Numbered from the stretch's first letter, positions 26,742 to 38,928 are shown. The stretch is 64,000 nucleotides of DNA from Perca fluviatilis (GCF_010015445.1 NC_053128.1:9398840-9462839), one strand, 5' to 3'. Numbers and translations: made by a program. Notes: a model not told the origin generated them from the letters alone.

Positions 26742-27997
26742 CAGTGAACGTCAACTGGCGGCCCGTGGGCCACATCCGGCCCGCCAAAGCTTTTTTAGTC
26801 TGGCCCGCAGAATAATCATGAATTCACAAAATGTAAAGCGGAAAAAATGCGTTCTGTTATTTACCATTTCAAGCATTTAGAGCAAAAACCAAGCCCCCTG
26901 TATTTACATCTCTATTCAAATGCCGGGATTCTGTACAGCGATGCCCGAGCTCCACACACACCGCTGAGCCGAGATGCGTGTGCGTTAAAACACGCAGCAC
27001 CTCACTGGGAAGGATACAGAGAGAGTTACCAACGGCCGCTGGGGCAGATGAACTCACGCTGGTCTCTTTTCTATAAATAGGCTACAATTAAACCTTTGTG
27101 AGTAGAAAGTCAATACTTATCAATGCACTCACCTGTGTAGACCGGCATAAACATGTAGAAAGTGATATATCAATCTGCTCTGTCTGCTCAGTCCACTTTT
27201 GTCCACCACGCTGTTTTACGCAAATACAGCTCAACTCTGCAAAAAGCGAATTTTTGCAAACAAGCTAAAACAAAAGCTGTCGGTTTGTAGTCTAACTGTT
27301 TATCTTAGTTTGCCGGGAATCTGGAAATTTGGACAAAGTCTTGTAAACCTCACTGCTGGCTGAAGAAACCAAACTCTCCGCTGGAGCCGTAAATCTATGG
27401 AGGTATTATAAGTGGCTACTTAATATGCACGTGAATGACGCGATCGTTATGTTTCGAGTTCTTCATTCTTGATGATGATGATGATGCTGGTTGTATTATT
27501 TTGCAGCAGCATCTTTCATTGCAAATGAGGAATACATGACGAGTGCATAGCCTGCTTATCAGTCATTCATCATTAAAGCTGGGCTTTTGGCTTTTCCACA
27601 TCAACTTTTCGCTTCAGCCTCTTTGACAGTGACATGTTTACGTGACAACAGCCATTTCCTTCTGCAAGCATTTTCCATCAATCAGGACGCTGCATACTAC
27701 AATAACGTTTCCATAATCACAGACTTTAACCATCACTCCTCAGTGAACTACCTCCTAGTCTGAGATCATTTTCTAGTTAAAGAGCCAGTTATCATTATGG
27801 AGTTTCCATGTTTTTTAGGAGTTTCCTCACAGTAATACATGTAAAAAAAAAATATTGCATTAATTCAGTAAGAAAGTGAAAATTTCGAACAAGAATAGGC
27901 GTATTAGGTATAAATTCATTTTATTTCAAAGTCCCGGCCCCCAGTGTCTGCTTAGAAAAATTCTGTCCCTTGAAAAAAATGTAGTTGATGATCCCTG
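26742..27997. mobile_element. Non-autonomous hAT-like element (Charlie-type ends)
   Basis: The left end CAGTGAACGTCAACTGGCGG leads into 'cccgtgggccacatccggcc'. The right end is 'gtagttgatgatccctg'. Flanks CTCTAAAG (26734-26741) and CTCCAAAG (27998-28005) match at 7 of 8. It contains a GATGAT repeat near 27470. No intact transposase is present. It lies about 470 bp after the first whirlin exon. Confidence 0.78.
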
Positions 27998-28172
27998 CTC
28001 CAAAGGCATGAAGTTCTGCTTCTGTACCAGACGTCATGCTGTGAACGGACCTTCAGACTGAAACGAGGATAATAACCTCTCTGTTTACATTCAGCCGAGT
28101 TATGAACCGTTTCTTTCACTCTGCTAATGAAGGCCTGTTTGCTGTGCGTCTCTGTCTTTGGACCCTAAACTC

Positions 28173-30395
28173 ATCTCTACTGGGTGGCACGGTTCACAAA
28201 ACCCACGGTTTGGTTTGTATCACGGTTTTAGGGTCACGGTTTTCGGTTCTGTACGGTTCTTGTTATTTTTTCTTTTAATCTTTAAAACTCCAGAAATATA
28301 CTTCAGCATATGATATACACTCACCTAAAAGATTATTAGGAACACCCTACTACCATGTTTAACCCCCTTTTGCCTTCAGAACTGACCTAATTCTTCTGGC
28401 ATTGATTCAACAAGGTGCTGGAAGCATTCTTTAGTAATGTTGGCCCATATTGAGAGGAGAGCATGTTGCAGTTGGAGATTTGTGGGATGCACATCCAGGG
28501 TACGAAGCTCCCGTTCCACCACATCCCAAAGATGTTCTATTGGGGTGAGATCTGGTGACTATGGGGGCCATTTTAGTACAGTGATCTCATTGTCATGTTA
28601 AAAAAACCATTTTGAAATGATTTGAGCTTTGTGACATGGTGCATTATCCTGCTGGGAGTAGCCATCAGAGGATGGGTCCATGGTGGTCATAAAAAGATGG
28701 ACATGGTCAGAAACAATGCTCAGGTAGGCTGTGGCATTTAAATGATGCCCAATTGGTACTAAGGGGCCTAAAGTGTGCCAAGAAAACATTCCCCACACCA
28801 TTACACCACCAGCAGCAGCCTGCCCAGTGGTAACAAGGCATGACGGATCCATGTTCTCATTCTGTTTACGCCAAATTCTGACTCTACCATCTGAATGTCT
28901 CAACAGAAATCGAGACTCATCAGACCAGGCAACATTCAACTGTCCAATTTTGGTGAGCTCGTGCAAATTGTAGCCTCATTTTCCTATTTTTAGTGGAGAT
29001 GAGTGGCACCCGGGGGGGTCTTCCGCCTCAAGGTTGTGCGCGTTGTGGCTTCACAAATGCTTTGCTGCATACCTCGGTTGTAACGAGTGGTTATTTGAGT
29101 CAAAGTTGATCTTCTATCAGCTTGAATCACTCAGCCCATTCTCCTCTGACCTCTAGCATCAACAAGGCATTTTTGCCCCCCAGGACTGCAGCATACTGGA
29201 TGTTTTTCCTTTTTCAGACCATTCTTTGTAAACCCTAGAAATGGTTGTGCATGAAAATCCCTGAGCAGATTGTGAAATACTCAGACCAGCCCGTCTGGCA
29301 CCAATAACCACGCCACGCTCAAAGTGGCTTTGATCACCTTTCTTTCCCATTCTGACATTCAGTTTGGAGTTCAGGAGATTGTCTAGACATGGACCACACC
29401 CCTAAATGCATTGAAGCAGCTGCCATGTGATTGGTTGATTAGATAATTGCATTAACGAGAAATCTTACAGGTGTTCCTAATAATCTTTAAGGTGAGTGTA
29501 TATCTTAATTATCCACAATGTAAGATACAGTATTAAATAATTATATAGTTATATCATGTAATCATGCACAAACTGAATTTGACTTGACTTTAAGCACATT
29601 ATTGGGACCATCTCTGAGGAAAGCTAGGTGAGATTTTGATACAGCAAAAAAAGTAGAATGTGTATTGCCATCTACAGGAACTTATGTGCCTCTTTAGCAC
29701 ATGAAGATTGAAATATTACAGAATATCAATTGAAATAACTTGCATTTATCAAACTGCCAACTTCAGTGTAGTTCTTACAAAAATTGTATCCTTTAAAAGA
29801 GAGGAACTCTTAAAGCTCCATCTTTTGAATAAGTCAGAATACGTTAAACATAAAAAAAAGTTGACATTGTTAGTTAATTTCCTATCCTTGCCTTGGCTGG
29901 GACACACATTCATACGGTTTAATAAAGTACTTATTGGACTTTAACTTATCATTGCACTTACAATAACGACAAAGCTGTCCTCAATTTACATCCTCCTGTA
30001 CGTCTCATCTCCGGTTTTTCCTGTCTCCACCGTGTGCGTTTGTGTGTGTGTGCGCGCGTCAGTCGCAGGGGGGAACTGAGCAGCCCCGCCCGCTACAGAG
30101 AGCTGACAGGATTGCCTTTAGAGTGAAACAACCTTTAACAGCGTACATTGATGTTAAAATGTATACAGGTTGGCAGGACGGTCTGAAAGGTTTTGCACGG
30201 TCTTTTGCTGTACGTTTTGTCTTTTGCTCTTCTTTTGCACTAAAGGGAAACACATGGTCTAAGGTCACATACGGGCACCTGACAGGCACGAGGCTACGTT
30301 GCGCATGCGTCAAACCGTGCGCCGCACGCACGCTCCGAACCGAGACAAGTGGACCGAACGGTTCGGATGTTTTTTCATGAACCGTACCACCCCTA
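28173..30395. mobile_element. hAT-like element split by a Tc1
   Basis: The ends 'gggtggcacggttcacaaaa' and 'ttcatgaaccgtaccacccc' are inverted, with 'acggtt' motifs repeated inside both. CTAAACTC occurs exactly at both sides (28165-28172, 30396-30403). The left inverted end is found 8 bp inside its copy, so the start may be 28173 or 28181. Without the Tc1 the element is about 1.0 kb. No transposase is present. Confidence 0.75.
28318..29498 (-). mobile_element. Tc1 element, 1.18 kb
   Basis: Inverted ends CACTCACCTAAAAGATTATT + AGGAACACC and their near-exact complement are flanked by TA (28316-28317, 29499-29500). The transposase is on the minus strand in pieces. 29159-29350 begins MGKKGDQSHFERGVVIGARR (helix-turn-helix). 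28598-28966 holds WSDESRFLLRHSDGRVRIW (first catalytic Asp), GGVMVWGMFSWHTLGPL and QQDNAPCHKAQ (second Asp). Frame breaks and missing bases between them inactivate it. It is inserted into the 28173-30395 element. Confidence 0.92.
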
Positions 30396-30990
30396 CTAAA
30401 CTCGTAATCTCTTCATGTGACTCCTCGCACTCATCAAATTGTCTCAATGTATTTGAGACAGTCCTGTTAAAATATGCGTGCATTTTATGATATGAGTTGC
30501 TTGTGTTCTGCGTTCATGTGATAGTTTTGGATCCTTCAAGAGGGGTCTCAAGACTTATCTGTTGATCTTATAATTCTTAGTTATGATTTGTATATTTATT
30601 TATGGTATTTTTTTTAATTGTTGATATTTGAAATTGTATTGCCATTATTGTGATTATTATTATTTTGCTTAATATTGGCTTAGCAACTTTTAAAAACAGT
30701 TTACTGTTAATTTTAACTATTGTAAGATTTTGTCGCTTTGGACAAAAGTGTCTGCTAAATATAATAACCATAACCATAACCCTTCCCTAAAGCTACAATA
30801 AAGCTGAGAGTAGTATATGCCCTGGAAAAGAGCCACAATACAAGAGAAGCTAATTTAGCCATTCAAGGAACACAGATGATTTAACAGATCACACAGACTT
30901 TTCAGCTACCCAACAGGCTAACCACTAGCATTTTCAGTGTAAGCTTAAAAAGTTAGTTTTCCTGACAGCCACTAACTTTAATGTTACAGC

Positions 30991-31562
30991 TAGGCCTGTC
31001 ACGATAACAAATTTTGCTGGACGATAAATTGTCCCAGAAATTATTGCGATAATCGATAATATTGTCGTTGAGAGACCATTTTCATTGAATATAATGATAA
31101 TTGCATAATAATGCAGGTACACCTTTTCAAAGATCAATAAACTTTTATTTCTAAAGAATATTTAACACTGGAACTGGAAGACGTTTTAAATATCCACAAT
31201 ATGTCTTTGATCTCTTTAGTATGTCGTCTTTCACGCTGTGGTTTGCTGTTTGTGACACGTATGTTCTCCCAGGTAATTCATAGCCTGCTGGCTGTCAAAC
31301 GTTCACAAACACTTGAGCATTCCTCAAGTGTTTGTGCGATAGACTACAGACTCTGTATTGCATTTAACAATTATTTAACAATAAATATTACATTTAAATA
31401 ATATATAATTAATTAATTAAATCTATCTATATGGCTATCTGCCACATGGCGAGTAAATGTTTGTAGCAAAATAGTTTCAGTCTTCATTTTGGCGAAGGTG
31501 CGGCTTCTGCTCCTCTGCAGGTCGGAGCTTCGTGGGAGCGGGCCGACACACACACAAACACA

Positions 31563-31601
<39 letters not shown>

Positions 31602-31660
31602 CCTCCCTCCCTTCCTGAGAGTCCCTGTTAATGTGCCTACTCCTTACCATGTCGTCAACT
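30991..31660. mobile_element. Truncated hAT-like insert with CA repeat
   Basis: It begins TAGGCCTGTCACGATAACAA, a familiar hAT-type end, and carries 'acgataaattgtccc' and 'cgataatcgataatattg'. The expected inverted right end is absent. A CA microsatellite occupies about 31545-31600. Its start follows the break point relative to copy 1. Confidence 0.55.
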
Positions 31661-31848
31661 ACTCTCTCTTCCATCTTTTCCTCACTCGCTCCCATGGCTC
31701 TGTTGTGGTAACTCGTGTGTCAGGGCCGGGAGTGGGGAAGGGCGTTCCTGGATTTGATTGGGTCAGGCCAGCGGCAATAAAGACAATTAACCAATGGGCC
31801 GCTGTCAGTTCTTTATGGGCCGGTGCGGCGAAAAAAAAACCTGTAAAT

Positions 31849-33927
31849 CGGGAGTCTCAAACTCAACTTACCTGGGGGCCGCTGGAGGTAGAGTTTGGGT
31901 CAGGCTTGAGTGAGGAAACCGTTGAAACCCTCAGTATGGCTTGAAGATGTTCATCAGTAAGTATGGACCTGTACTTTGACTTATTGAACTTCATGGTGCA
32001 GAAGAGCTTTTCACATAGATATGTGCTCCCAAAAAGGCACATGGTCCGCTTGAACATCCTGGAGAGCTCAGGGAAGGTGGGTGGCAATTCTCTCAAAAAT
32101 TGTCCAAATTTGTCTGCATTTCCACTCACCTCCCTGAACTTGGCTTTGAGTTGAGAATTGCACTGCAGGTCACTGAGCTCCATTTGAAGTACAGGTGGAG
32201 CATCTTGCACATCGAAGGAGAAGGGAAAGAAAAGAAAGAATTTCGAAAAGTGTCTGTGTGTGTCTTGAAGTCAGCAAACCTGCCATCAAATTCCTCCTGT
32301 AACTTCATAATGGCATCAGCATACTTCTCACCACTGAATGGTGTGCCCACATCCATGAGTGCCTTGCATGCTGGGAAATGGCAGAGTTTTGTCTGAGAGA
32401 GCTGGGCTTTCCATAACACAAGTTTTGTGGAGAATGCCCTCACATTGTCATAGGCAGCACTGACTAGCTGCCCCTGGCCTTGTAACTTCTTGTTGAGTAC
32501 ATTCTGCTCCTGTGTGATGTCAACAAGAAAAGCGAAGTCCATGAGCCATCACTTAACACAGGAACAGCCATCCCGTCCTCCTCCATGAAGGCTTTCACTT
32601 CAGCTCTTAACTCAAAAAATCTCTTCAAGACGTTTCCCCTACTGAGCCAACGTACCTTGGTGAAGTAGAGCACATCCTCATATTCTGACTCTATTTCCTC
32701 CAAAAAGGTGTGGAACTGCCAGTGCTTTAAGCCCCTAGATCTGATATGGTTGATGCATTTCACAACAACAGACATCACATTGTCAAACCTCAGGCATTTG
32801 CCGCAAAGGGCCTGCTGATGTATCATACAGTGCAGAGCAATGGCCTCCTCCACATTCTCCTCTTCCAGTTTTCTTTAAAAAAGTGCCACCAGTAAATTTT
32901 TCCTTCCTGTCATTGATGGCGCTCCGTCGGTTGTTATTCCAGCAAACCACTTCCATGGCAAACCAGCATCCTCAATAGCACCACATAGCTGGCGGTGGTC
33001 TGACCATGCATTGGAATCGCAGCAAGCAACTCCTCGATTACTTCAAAATTGTCGTCAACACCACGGACATATACTGCAAGCTGCGCAGTGTCAGTGTTGT
33101 CCGTGCTCTCATCAAGAGTGACTGAGTATGCACAAAAACGTTTGACTTTCTCACGCAGTTGATCATATATGTTTTCTGACAGGTCAGAAATGCACTCTGC
33201 CACTGTGTTAGCTGAAAGGCTGATGTTGCTAAAATGACCCTTACTTTCCAGACAGACTTTACTTGCAGCTAGTAACATACACTTTTTGATGAACTCGTCT
33301 TCCTTGAACCGCTTTCCGGCCTTAGCAATCATCTCACTCACCATGTAGCTAGCTTTGACTGCTGCTTCATTCTCTTTGTTTGCTTTCTTGAATACATGTT
33401 GTTGCCTCAATAGACAGTTTTTAAGATTGGCGACCCGGTTCTTTCTCTCATCTCCCTGGTATTTTGATACTCCTCAGCATGTCTAGTTGAGTAATGACAT
33501 CTGATGTTATATTCCTTGTACACTGCAACTTTCTCTGTGCATATGAGACATGTAGGGGGGGCCCCTGTGCTCAACAAACAAATATTCCGTCTCCCATTTT
33601 CCCTGAAATTGCCTGTGCTCGTCGCCAACCTTTCTCTTCACGGCACGTTTTGAGAGAGACTTAACTGGAACTGGGTGATGGCATATGGCATTTTCCATTA
33701 CTCCGGAACACGTCAACCAAGTGACTAACATTGATACTTCCCCAGGTACTTTGCGGTTGGCTAGACTACCTATGATAGCCCATAAGTGACAAACGCAACA
33801 ACAAAAAGGTGCATTTTAGAACAACGCGCGGGCTGCACTAACACTAAACTTTGATGTCAAGTAGGGGGCCACAAAATATCATCCCGCGGGCCTCAATTGT
33901 CCCCGGGCCGCGAGTTTGAGACCCACG
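31849..33927 (-). mobile_element. Coding hAT element (GTF2IRD2-like transposase)
   Basis: The ends CGGGAGTCTCAAACTC and GAGTTTGAGACCCACG are inverted. The perfect 8-bp duplication CTGTAAAT flanks it (31841-31848, 33928-33935). At 2,079 bp it spans a full-length hAT transposase gene. The same site without the insert can be seen in copy 1 near 25655. Confidence 0.92.
31863..33731 (-). pseudogene. hAT transposase, GTF2IRD2/ZBED-like, broken
   Basis: Read from right to left. An N-terminal zinc-binding region has the pattern CLICTEKVAVYKEYNIRCHY and STRHAEEY (33407-33628), a BED-like Cys2-His arrangement. The RNase H-like core follows at 32934-33410 with YSVTLDESTDNTDTAQL (first catalytic Asp). 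32464-32853 has HCMIHQQALCGK and TKVRWLSRGNVLKRF, the conserved CxxH and W motifs. 32126-32542 continues the core in another frame. 31863-32210 ends with the hAT dimerisation motif FGSTYLCEKLFCTMKFNKSK. Each segment is well preserved and only a few stops or frameshifts separate them. GTF2IRD2 in mammals has a domesticated relative of this transposase. This copy is a transposon, not that gene. Confidence 0.85.
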
Positions 33928-34512
33928 CTGTAAATCATAACGCCAGTTTGGCCCAAAAGTGCGTCGGCCCACCGGGAAAATGCCAGATGGCCAGTCTAGC
34001 CCTGGATAACAAATAGGTTATGCATTTGCTTCAGGCTTCAATTATATTTGCAATGCCCATTTGTAATGGCTGTTAAAGAGTTTATGTAGTTTGGATGGTC
34101 ACTAAGGTTGATTTTACACATACCTCGTTTGGTCTGTTTAAAACAAACCCTGGAGCGTTTGGTCTGACGGTCCGGTTGGTTTGGGCTGGTGTGAAAGCTC
34201 ATCCCAACTCTGGTGTGGATCAAACAAACAAACTCTGGTCCGTTTGAAAACGCGTTCTCGGTTCGCTTCCAAGTGAACTACAGTTCGGTTCACTTCAGGT
34301 GAGAATGCAATCAAAACGAAATACAGGAAGTGAACCAAAAACAATGCATTAATTAGCCTGCAGTTTCAATCTTCCACACAATTTACGGACTTATATATGA
34401 TTAAACAGATGATGGGCCCTATCTTGCACTCAGCGCAATTGCCTTTGTACACTGACGCATGTATCATTCCTATTTTGCACCAGACGCACAGCGGACTTTA
34501 AAATTAGGGAAT

Positions 34513-35448
34513 CAGGGCTCCAGACTGCGACCAAAATTTGAGAGTGTGCGACTGAATTTTACATCCAGTCGCACATGTGCGACCAATAAATTTGCCCCCC
34601 TTTTTTACACATTAAACGTGGAAATTTCGGTACCTGAGAGCTCGTAAGCGCAAGCTTATGTCCTCTCTGCTTAGGACAGAGAGCAGAGCTCTGACGCGCG
34701 CACACGCACACAAACACACACACTCAGAGGTGCGGACGGAGCAAATTACTCTACAAACTACAGTTTTGTTGAAGTCACAGTTAGTCACAGAAATGCCGAC
34801 AAAGTGATTGCAAGTGTGGTTACAGTTGTTCAAAACTTAACGCAGACAGCGTTTGCTGCGATATGATATTAACGGTGAGGCGAAAGTGGTCGCGGTGCTG
34901 TTGATGTACACTTCCTGGCAGTGACAACTGTGTTTTATCTGCCCTGGGGACTGACTGACAGGCTGAGGCTGTAAGGCAAGGCAGCTTGATTTCTACAGCG
35001 CCTTTCAGCAACAAGGCAATTCAAAGTGCTTTACATGAAACCGTAAAGAGCAATTAAAAACTGTCATGATGAAAATAAAAAAGAATAATATACAAATACA
35101 AGAATAAAGAATACAAGTTACAGTGAGTAAGAAATAAATAATTAATGAATTCAGTCATTGTAATTGTAAACTGGAGACTAGAGCTGGTATATTTTTTTAA
35201 TATTTGTACTGTCATGACAGCGATGGTGCTGGCAGTTTACCTTACAATAGACGAATTACAATAAAATGTGAAACTAAATTTGAAACAGCACATTGTAATT
35301 TCTATTATCAAAGTGTTTATTAGTAATACAGTGGAAATTAGTAGAAATGTGAATATTTGGTTAGCATGTTGATTTACGGTGTGTGCCCCTAAAATTTTCA
35401 GTTGGGGGCCAATGTGCTCCTAGTGAAAAAAAGTTAGTCTGGAGCCCT
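34513..35448. mobile_element. hAT-like element nested in the MITE
   Basis: The ends CAGGGCTCCAGACTGCGACC and 'agttagtctggagccctg' are inverted. GGAAT occurs at both sides but a full 8-bp duplication is not evident. A LINE-tail-like piece ('ggcagcttgatttctacagc' at 34977, A-rich to 35155) lies inside. Confidence 0.68.
34977..35155 (-). mobile_element. LINE 3' tail fragment
   Basis: 'aaggcagcttgatttctaca' followed by 'aaggcaattcaaagtgcttt' and A-rich sequence is the common 3' end of fish LINEs seen also at 23280. No coding part is retained. Confidence 0.5.
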
Positions 35449-35649
35449 GGGAATGTATTTGCGCTCCGGGGGGCGGTTCAGCAAAAAGAGGAGGCGTGTT
35501 CCGGCGCTAATCTTCCCTGGTGCTATTCTGCAGTTTCAGAAAACAATTCTGCCACTGACCAGGAAAAACCTAAAGTCAGTGGCGCTAGTCTAAAGTCAGT
35601 AGAGCGTTATTCAGATGCTATTTTAGGGGCGTATGCTTGGCCATAATGT

Positions 35650-36960
35650 AGCGTGTGCACCAGGCACGGCGCCAGGATTCCAGTTTTGGATGGGCCAGAC
35701 CAATTGTGGGTGGGCCTTAAATTAAAAACGTTATCAAATCACTGTTTAACCTAATACAAATGACTGACTAATATGCTGTTATATTATATATAGTATAGGT
35801 GCTTACATAATAAAGATTGTGATAGCTTGATGCTCTTTAAATATGTTGTTGCATTGTAAAAAATGTCGGTATCCGCAATCGCTCTTTTTGGTTCTGACCA
35901 AAAGAAGAGAGTTTTGGAATCTCCATTACGCACCATATCTGGCTGTGCTATAGCGCATCTCTCCTAACCTAAGGCCTATAGACTGTAAAAGTGGTCAGGA
36001 ATCTAATATTTCCCCAAAACATAGTTTAGTTCTGCTCGTATAACATGAGGCCGCATATTTCGCAACAAAACGGATCAACAACACAGCCAGACAGTTTCAA
36101 TCAATACTCGGCCACATAACTTGTTCATTGACAACGTCCTCTGTCATGCCGAGACAAACTGTTACTTCAGTGTGATGATTCATGTTATAAACATGTTTAA
36201 CAAAAATAAATAAATCACACTAACAAGCCCTAAAGCATCATTGGCCATAACAAGAGAAAACCATGAGGGAAAAACAACTTGACAACAGTAACAAGCTGTT
36301 ATAGAAATAGAATTGCGCCTGCAGCTCTGTAGCGAGTTATGAGTCGATTATTTTAATGCATATATCTCATATAACGACATAATACAATACAGGCAGAGTA
36401 GCCTTCACATACCTTACTGTTATCATCTGGCGGTCCTACGCAATTAAACTCCTTAAAGCAGAAGAAGTGACCGGATACTTTAGCACTGGTTGGAGTTGCG
36501 GGCTCATCCACGGAAGACAAATCCACAGGGCTATATCATCCACTAGCGAGTCAGAGACACGGGCACTAGCACCGGCACTGGTCGCGCTAACCGCACTAGC
36601 ATCCTGGGGTGGCAGAGACAAAGATGTGCTAGGCGTTGTGGATCTCAGCTCTCCTTCATCTCCTGGTTGCAGCGATGACTCTGAGACCACTCGTGCACGT
36701 TTAAGGTACCTAAACAACGACTGTTGCAACATTGTCCTTTACTGGAAATGATTTTCACACTCTCAGATCACTTGGAGCTAGCCTAGCATACCGACAAGCT
36801 ACATCCATCCCGATGCGCCCGAGAGGCCGCAGCAACATCGCCACCCGGTTAAGACGGGCATTTATTACTTTGCCGAATCCCGGACAGCTCCCGCTGGCGT
36901 GCGCCAGGCAAATCCGCCGTTATAATAGCAATCCGCCATGGAACAAGTGCGCCTGCTCTT
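35650..36960 (-). mobile_element. Probable hAT relic with transposase N-terminus
   Basis: 'ccaggcacggcgccaggatt' followed by 'ggatgggccagacc' begins a segment that resembles ends of TTF/ZMYM-type hAT elements. On the minus strand, 36436-36732 encodes MLQQSLFRYLKRARVVSESS, a Ser/Ala-rich stretch, and QPVLKYPVTSS near the end; this fits the low-complexity N-terminus that precedes the zinc finger in such transposases. The zinc finger and core are not readable. Borders are approximate and the assignment is tentative. Confidence 0.35.
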
Positions 36961-37435
36961 AAAGGGAATGAGAGATGACGCTCTGATTGGTTATTTTCAC
37001 GTTACGCCCAAACCACACCTAGCTACTTCAGACCAACCCATTTTAGATTTGCGTCGGGCGCAAGACTCATTTATCCCGCCGGTATAATAGCAACAGAGTC
37101 CGAGATCCGCCCACAAAGCTAAAGTGTTTTGCAAAGTGTTTTGCGTTTCATACTTGCGTTTCAGATCGTTAAAATAGGGCCCGATAACTTTCAGATCCAT
37201 AGGCTGTTCTGACCATACATCGCTTGTCGTCTGTGTGACATCATCATCTCTCTCTTCTTTAATCTTGTCTCGCTTGTGTGACAGGTGTTTACAGTGTTTG
37301 GTATATTTGACAAAGTGCAGTGTGAAAGCAAACCGAACCAAATGAAACATGCAACAATATAGCAACTTTACCCCCGAATTGCACCGAGTCCTCCGAACTA
37401 ATGTAGGTCTGAAAGCGGCCAAAATCACATTATCT

Positions 37436-37908
37436 GATTCCAGTATATGTGACCAGGACGACTTTGATGGAAGTCAGGAAGAGTAAAAGTGAATTATATT
37501 AGTAAGACTTAGTAATGGACAAACGATGATGGACACTAAAGAAGAATTGAAAAACTCAAACAATAACCATAATTGGACCTTGAGTCCTACGAACGTCCCC
37601 CCTGTCACCACCTTACAGCCTGCGGGGAAGAAACTGTCAGAAATTATTTAAATGATTTAAAAGATTTATTACACTGGAACTTTAAATTTTTCAGCAGCTG
37701 AGAGACACACATGAATCTTAACTGCTTCAGCTCCATTAATACACGCTGTAGTTAGTGCCTTGCTGATTAAGTTTGTAAAATATTAATCCAGTCATCATAG
37801 TATGACCGTTTTAGCTTCTTCGCTCTTTAAAAAAGAAAGGGATATTCATTTCTGATGTTGAAGTACATTCAAAGATATGTCATCAAGATTTAAAACGGGT
37901 ATAGTTAT
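37436..37908. other. Intron 2 sequence, nothing recognised
   Basis: AT-rich sequence with no repeat, gene or long open frame that I could support. Confidence 0.35.
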
Positions 37909-38070
37909 GGGTGCCTGGGTAGCTCACCTGGTAGAGGGTGCGCCTATATGCAGAGGCTCTGTCCTAGACGCAGCGGCACTTTTTGTTGCATGTCATTCCC
38001 CCTCTCTCTCCCCTTTCAAGTCTTAGCTGTCCTAAAAAATTAAAAATAAACAATAAAGGCCTAAACAAAC
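37909..38070 (+). mobile_element. tRNA-derived SINE, B box degraded
   Basis: 'gggtgcctgggtagctcacc' plus 'tggtagagg' matches a tRNA-like A box. It is followed by 'gttgcatgtcattccccctc' and 'aataaaggcc', the familiar body and tail of a teleost SINE. The B-box region (GGTTCGA) is missing after 'gaggctctgtcctagacgca'. Confidence 0.7.
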
Positions 38071-38861
38071 AGGCATAGTTACTTGTCATGCACACATCGC
38101 TAACTTACTCATTATAATATGTGTAATATAATTCTTTGTTTATATGCACTTGTCTGTCCCAAAAAAAGGCTCCATGGTTGCCGCTGCAGATTCCATTGCT
38201 TACAAAACAAAGACACCAGACCGCTGGGACTCCTTTTAGAGAGAGAGAGAGAGTGTTGAAGTGATTCCATGAGAACAGCTGATGCCAGAGAACACTGAGC
38301 CTCAAGAGCTGCTATGTGCTGCCAATAAAAGGAGGATGAGTCTGGTAATTAAAACCATAACCTGCGTAAATGTCACTGAGAGCACTAAGGCCTCCATATT
38401 CTCAATGAGCAAGGTGGCTGGCATACCTCCAATAAGCAGACGGTAGTTATTACAAAAGAAGAGCTGCAGCACCATATGTTTAGAATAAAAAAAGAAAAAG
38501 TAAGATTTCCGTGCCAGATGACAAACCTAACACCAGCGGGAAAATAATAGGGATGAAACTGACATTGTTTAATAGAGATATGTGCATATGTGTCATCATA
38601 TAGTTGCCAAGGTGCAACTGATCTGCTGCTACAGGCAGCTACAGGATCAAACCAAGTTATCAAGGGTCTCATTCAGATGGAGGAAAATGTACAATTTAAG
38701 ATTTGGTACAGCGAACCCATCGCTGAATCCCTCTTAGACTGGAGTCGACGTAAAAAGCCAAAAGTCTTATCTATTGTTGTTCTCTGTGTGATTTTAATAC
38801 ATTTCTGTGCAATTCAATTTCCACTTAGTTTTTTCTTTTGTCTTTACAGTCCCATAACAAT
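38071..38861. other. Intron 2 sequence, nothing recognised
   Basis: Contains a short AG run at 38239-38252. No gene or repeat with defined ends was found. Confidence 0.35.
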
Positions 38862-38865
38862 GTGT

Positions 38866-38916
<51 letters not shown>

Positions 38917-38928
38917 TGTATGTATGTA
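38862..38928. repeat. (TG)n/(TATG)n microsatellite
   Basis: TG units pass into 'tatatatgtatgtatgtatg'. The Tc1-type element at 38929 begins directly after the last TA. Confidence 0.9.

Larger units (their letters stand above)
30456..34004. mobile_element. hAT-like element, copy 2, with two nested inserts
   Basis: From about 30456 it matches copy 1 (24242-25742): 'gttaaaatatgcgtgcattt', the LINE tail at about 30530-30790, 'ctttatgggccggtgcgg', and the right end CCAGTCTAGCCCTG at 33991-34004. The left ~100 bp are missing. Inserts not found in copy 1 are at about 30991-31660 and at 31849-33927. Confidence 0.78.
34414..37182. mobile_element. GGGCCCTAT-ended MITE, itself interrupted
   Basis: The left end GGGCCCTATCTTGCAC and right end 'gttaaaatagggccc' are inverted, and GAT occurs directly outside each. 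'cgcaattgcc', 'gcgccggtat' and 'gcaaagtgttttgcgttt' motifs typify this fish element family from memory. It holds at least one complete insert (34513-35448) and another probable one (about 35650-36960). Confidence 0.6.
34112..37435. mobile_element. Outer DNA element of a multi-level nest
   Basis: Left 34112-34400 ('acctcgtttggtctgttt', 'ggtgtgaaagctcatccc') and right 37190-37435 ('gtgtgaaagcaaaccgaacc', 'gtaggtctgaaagcggcc') look like the two sides of one element whose ends mention GTGTGAAAGC. They are separated by the 34414-37182 insertion. Exact termini were not established. Confidence 0.45.
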
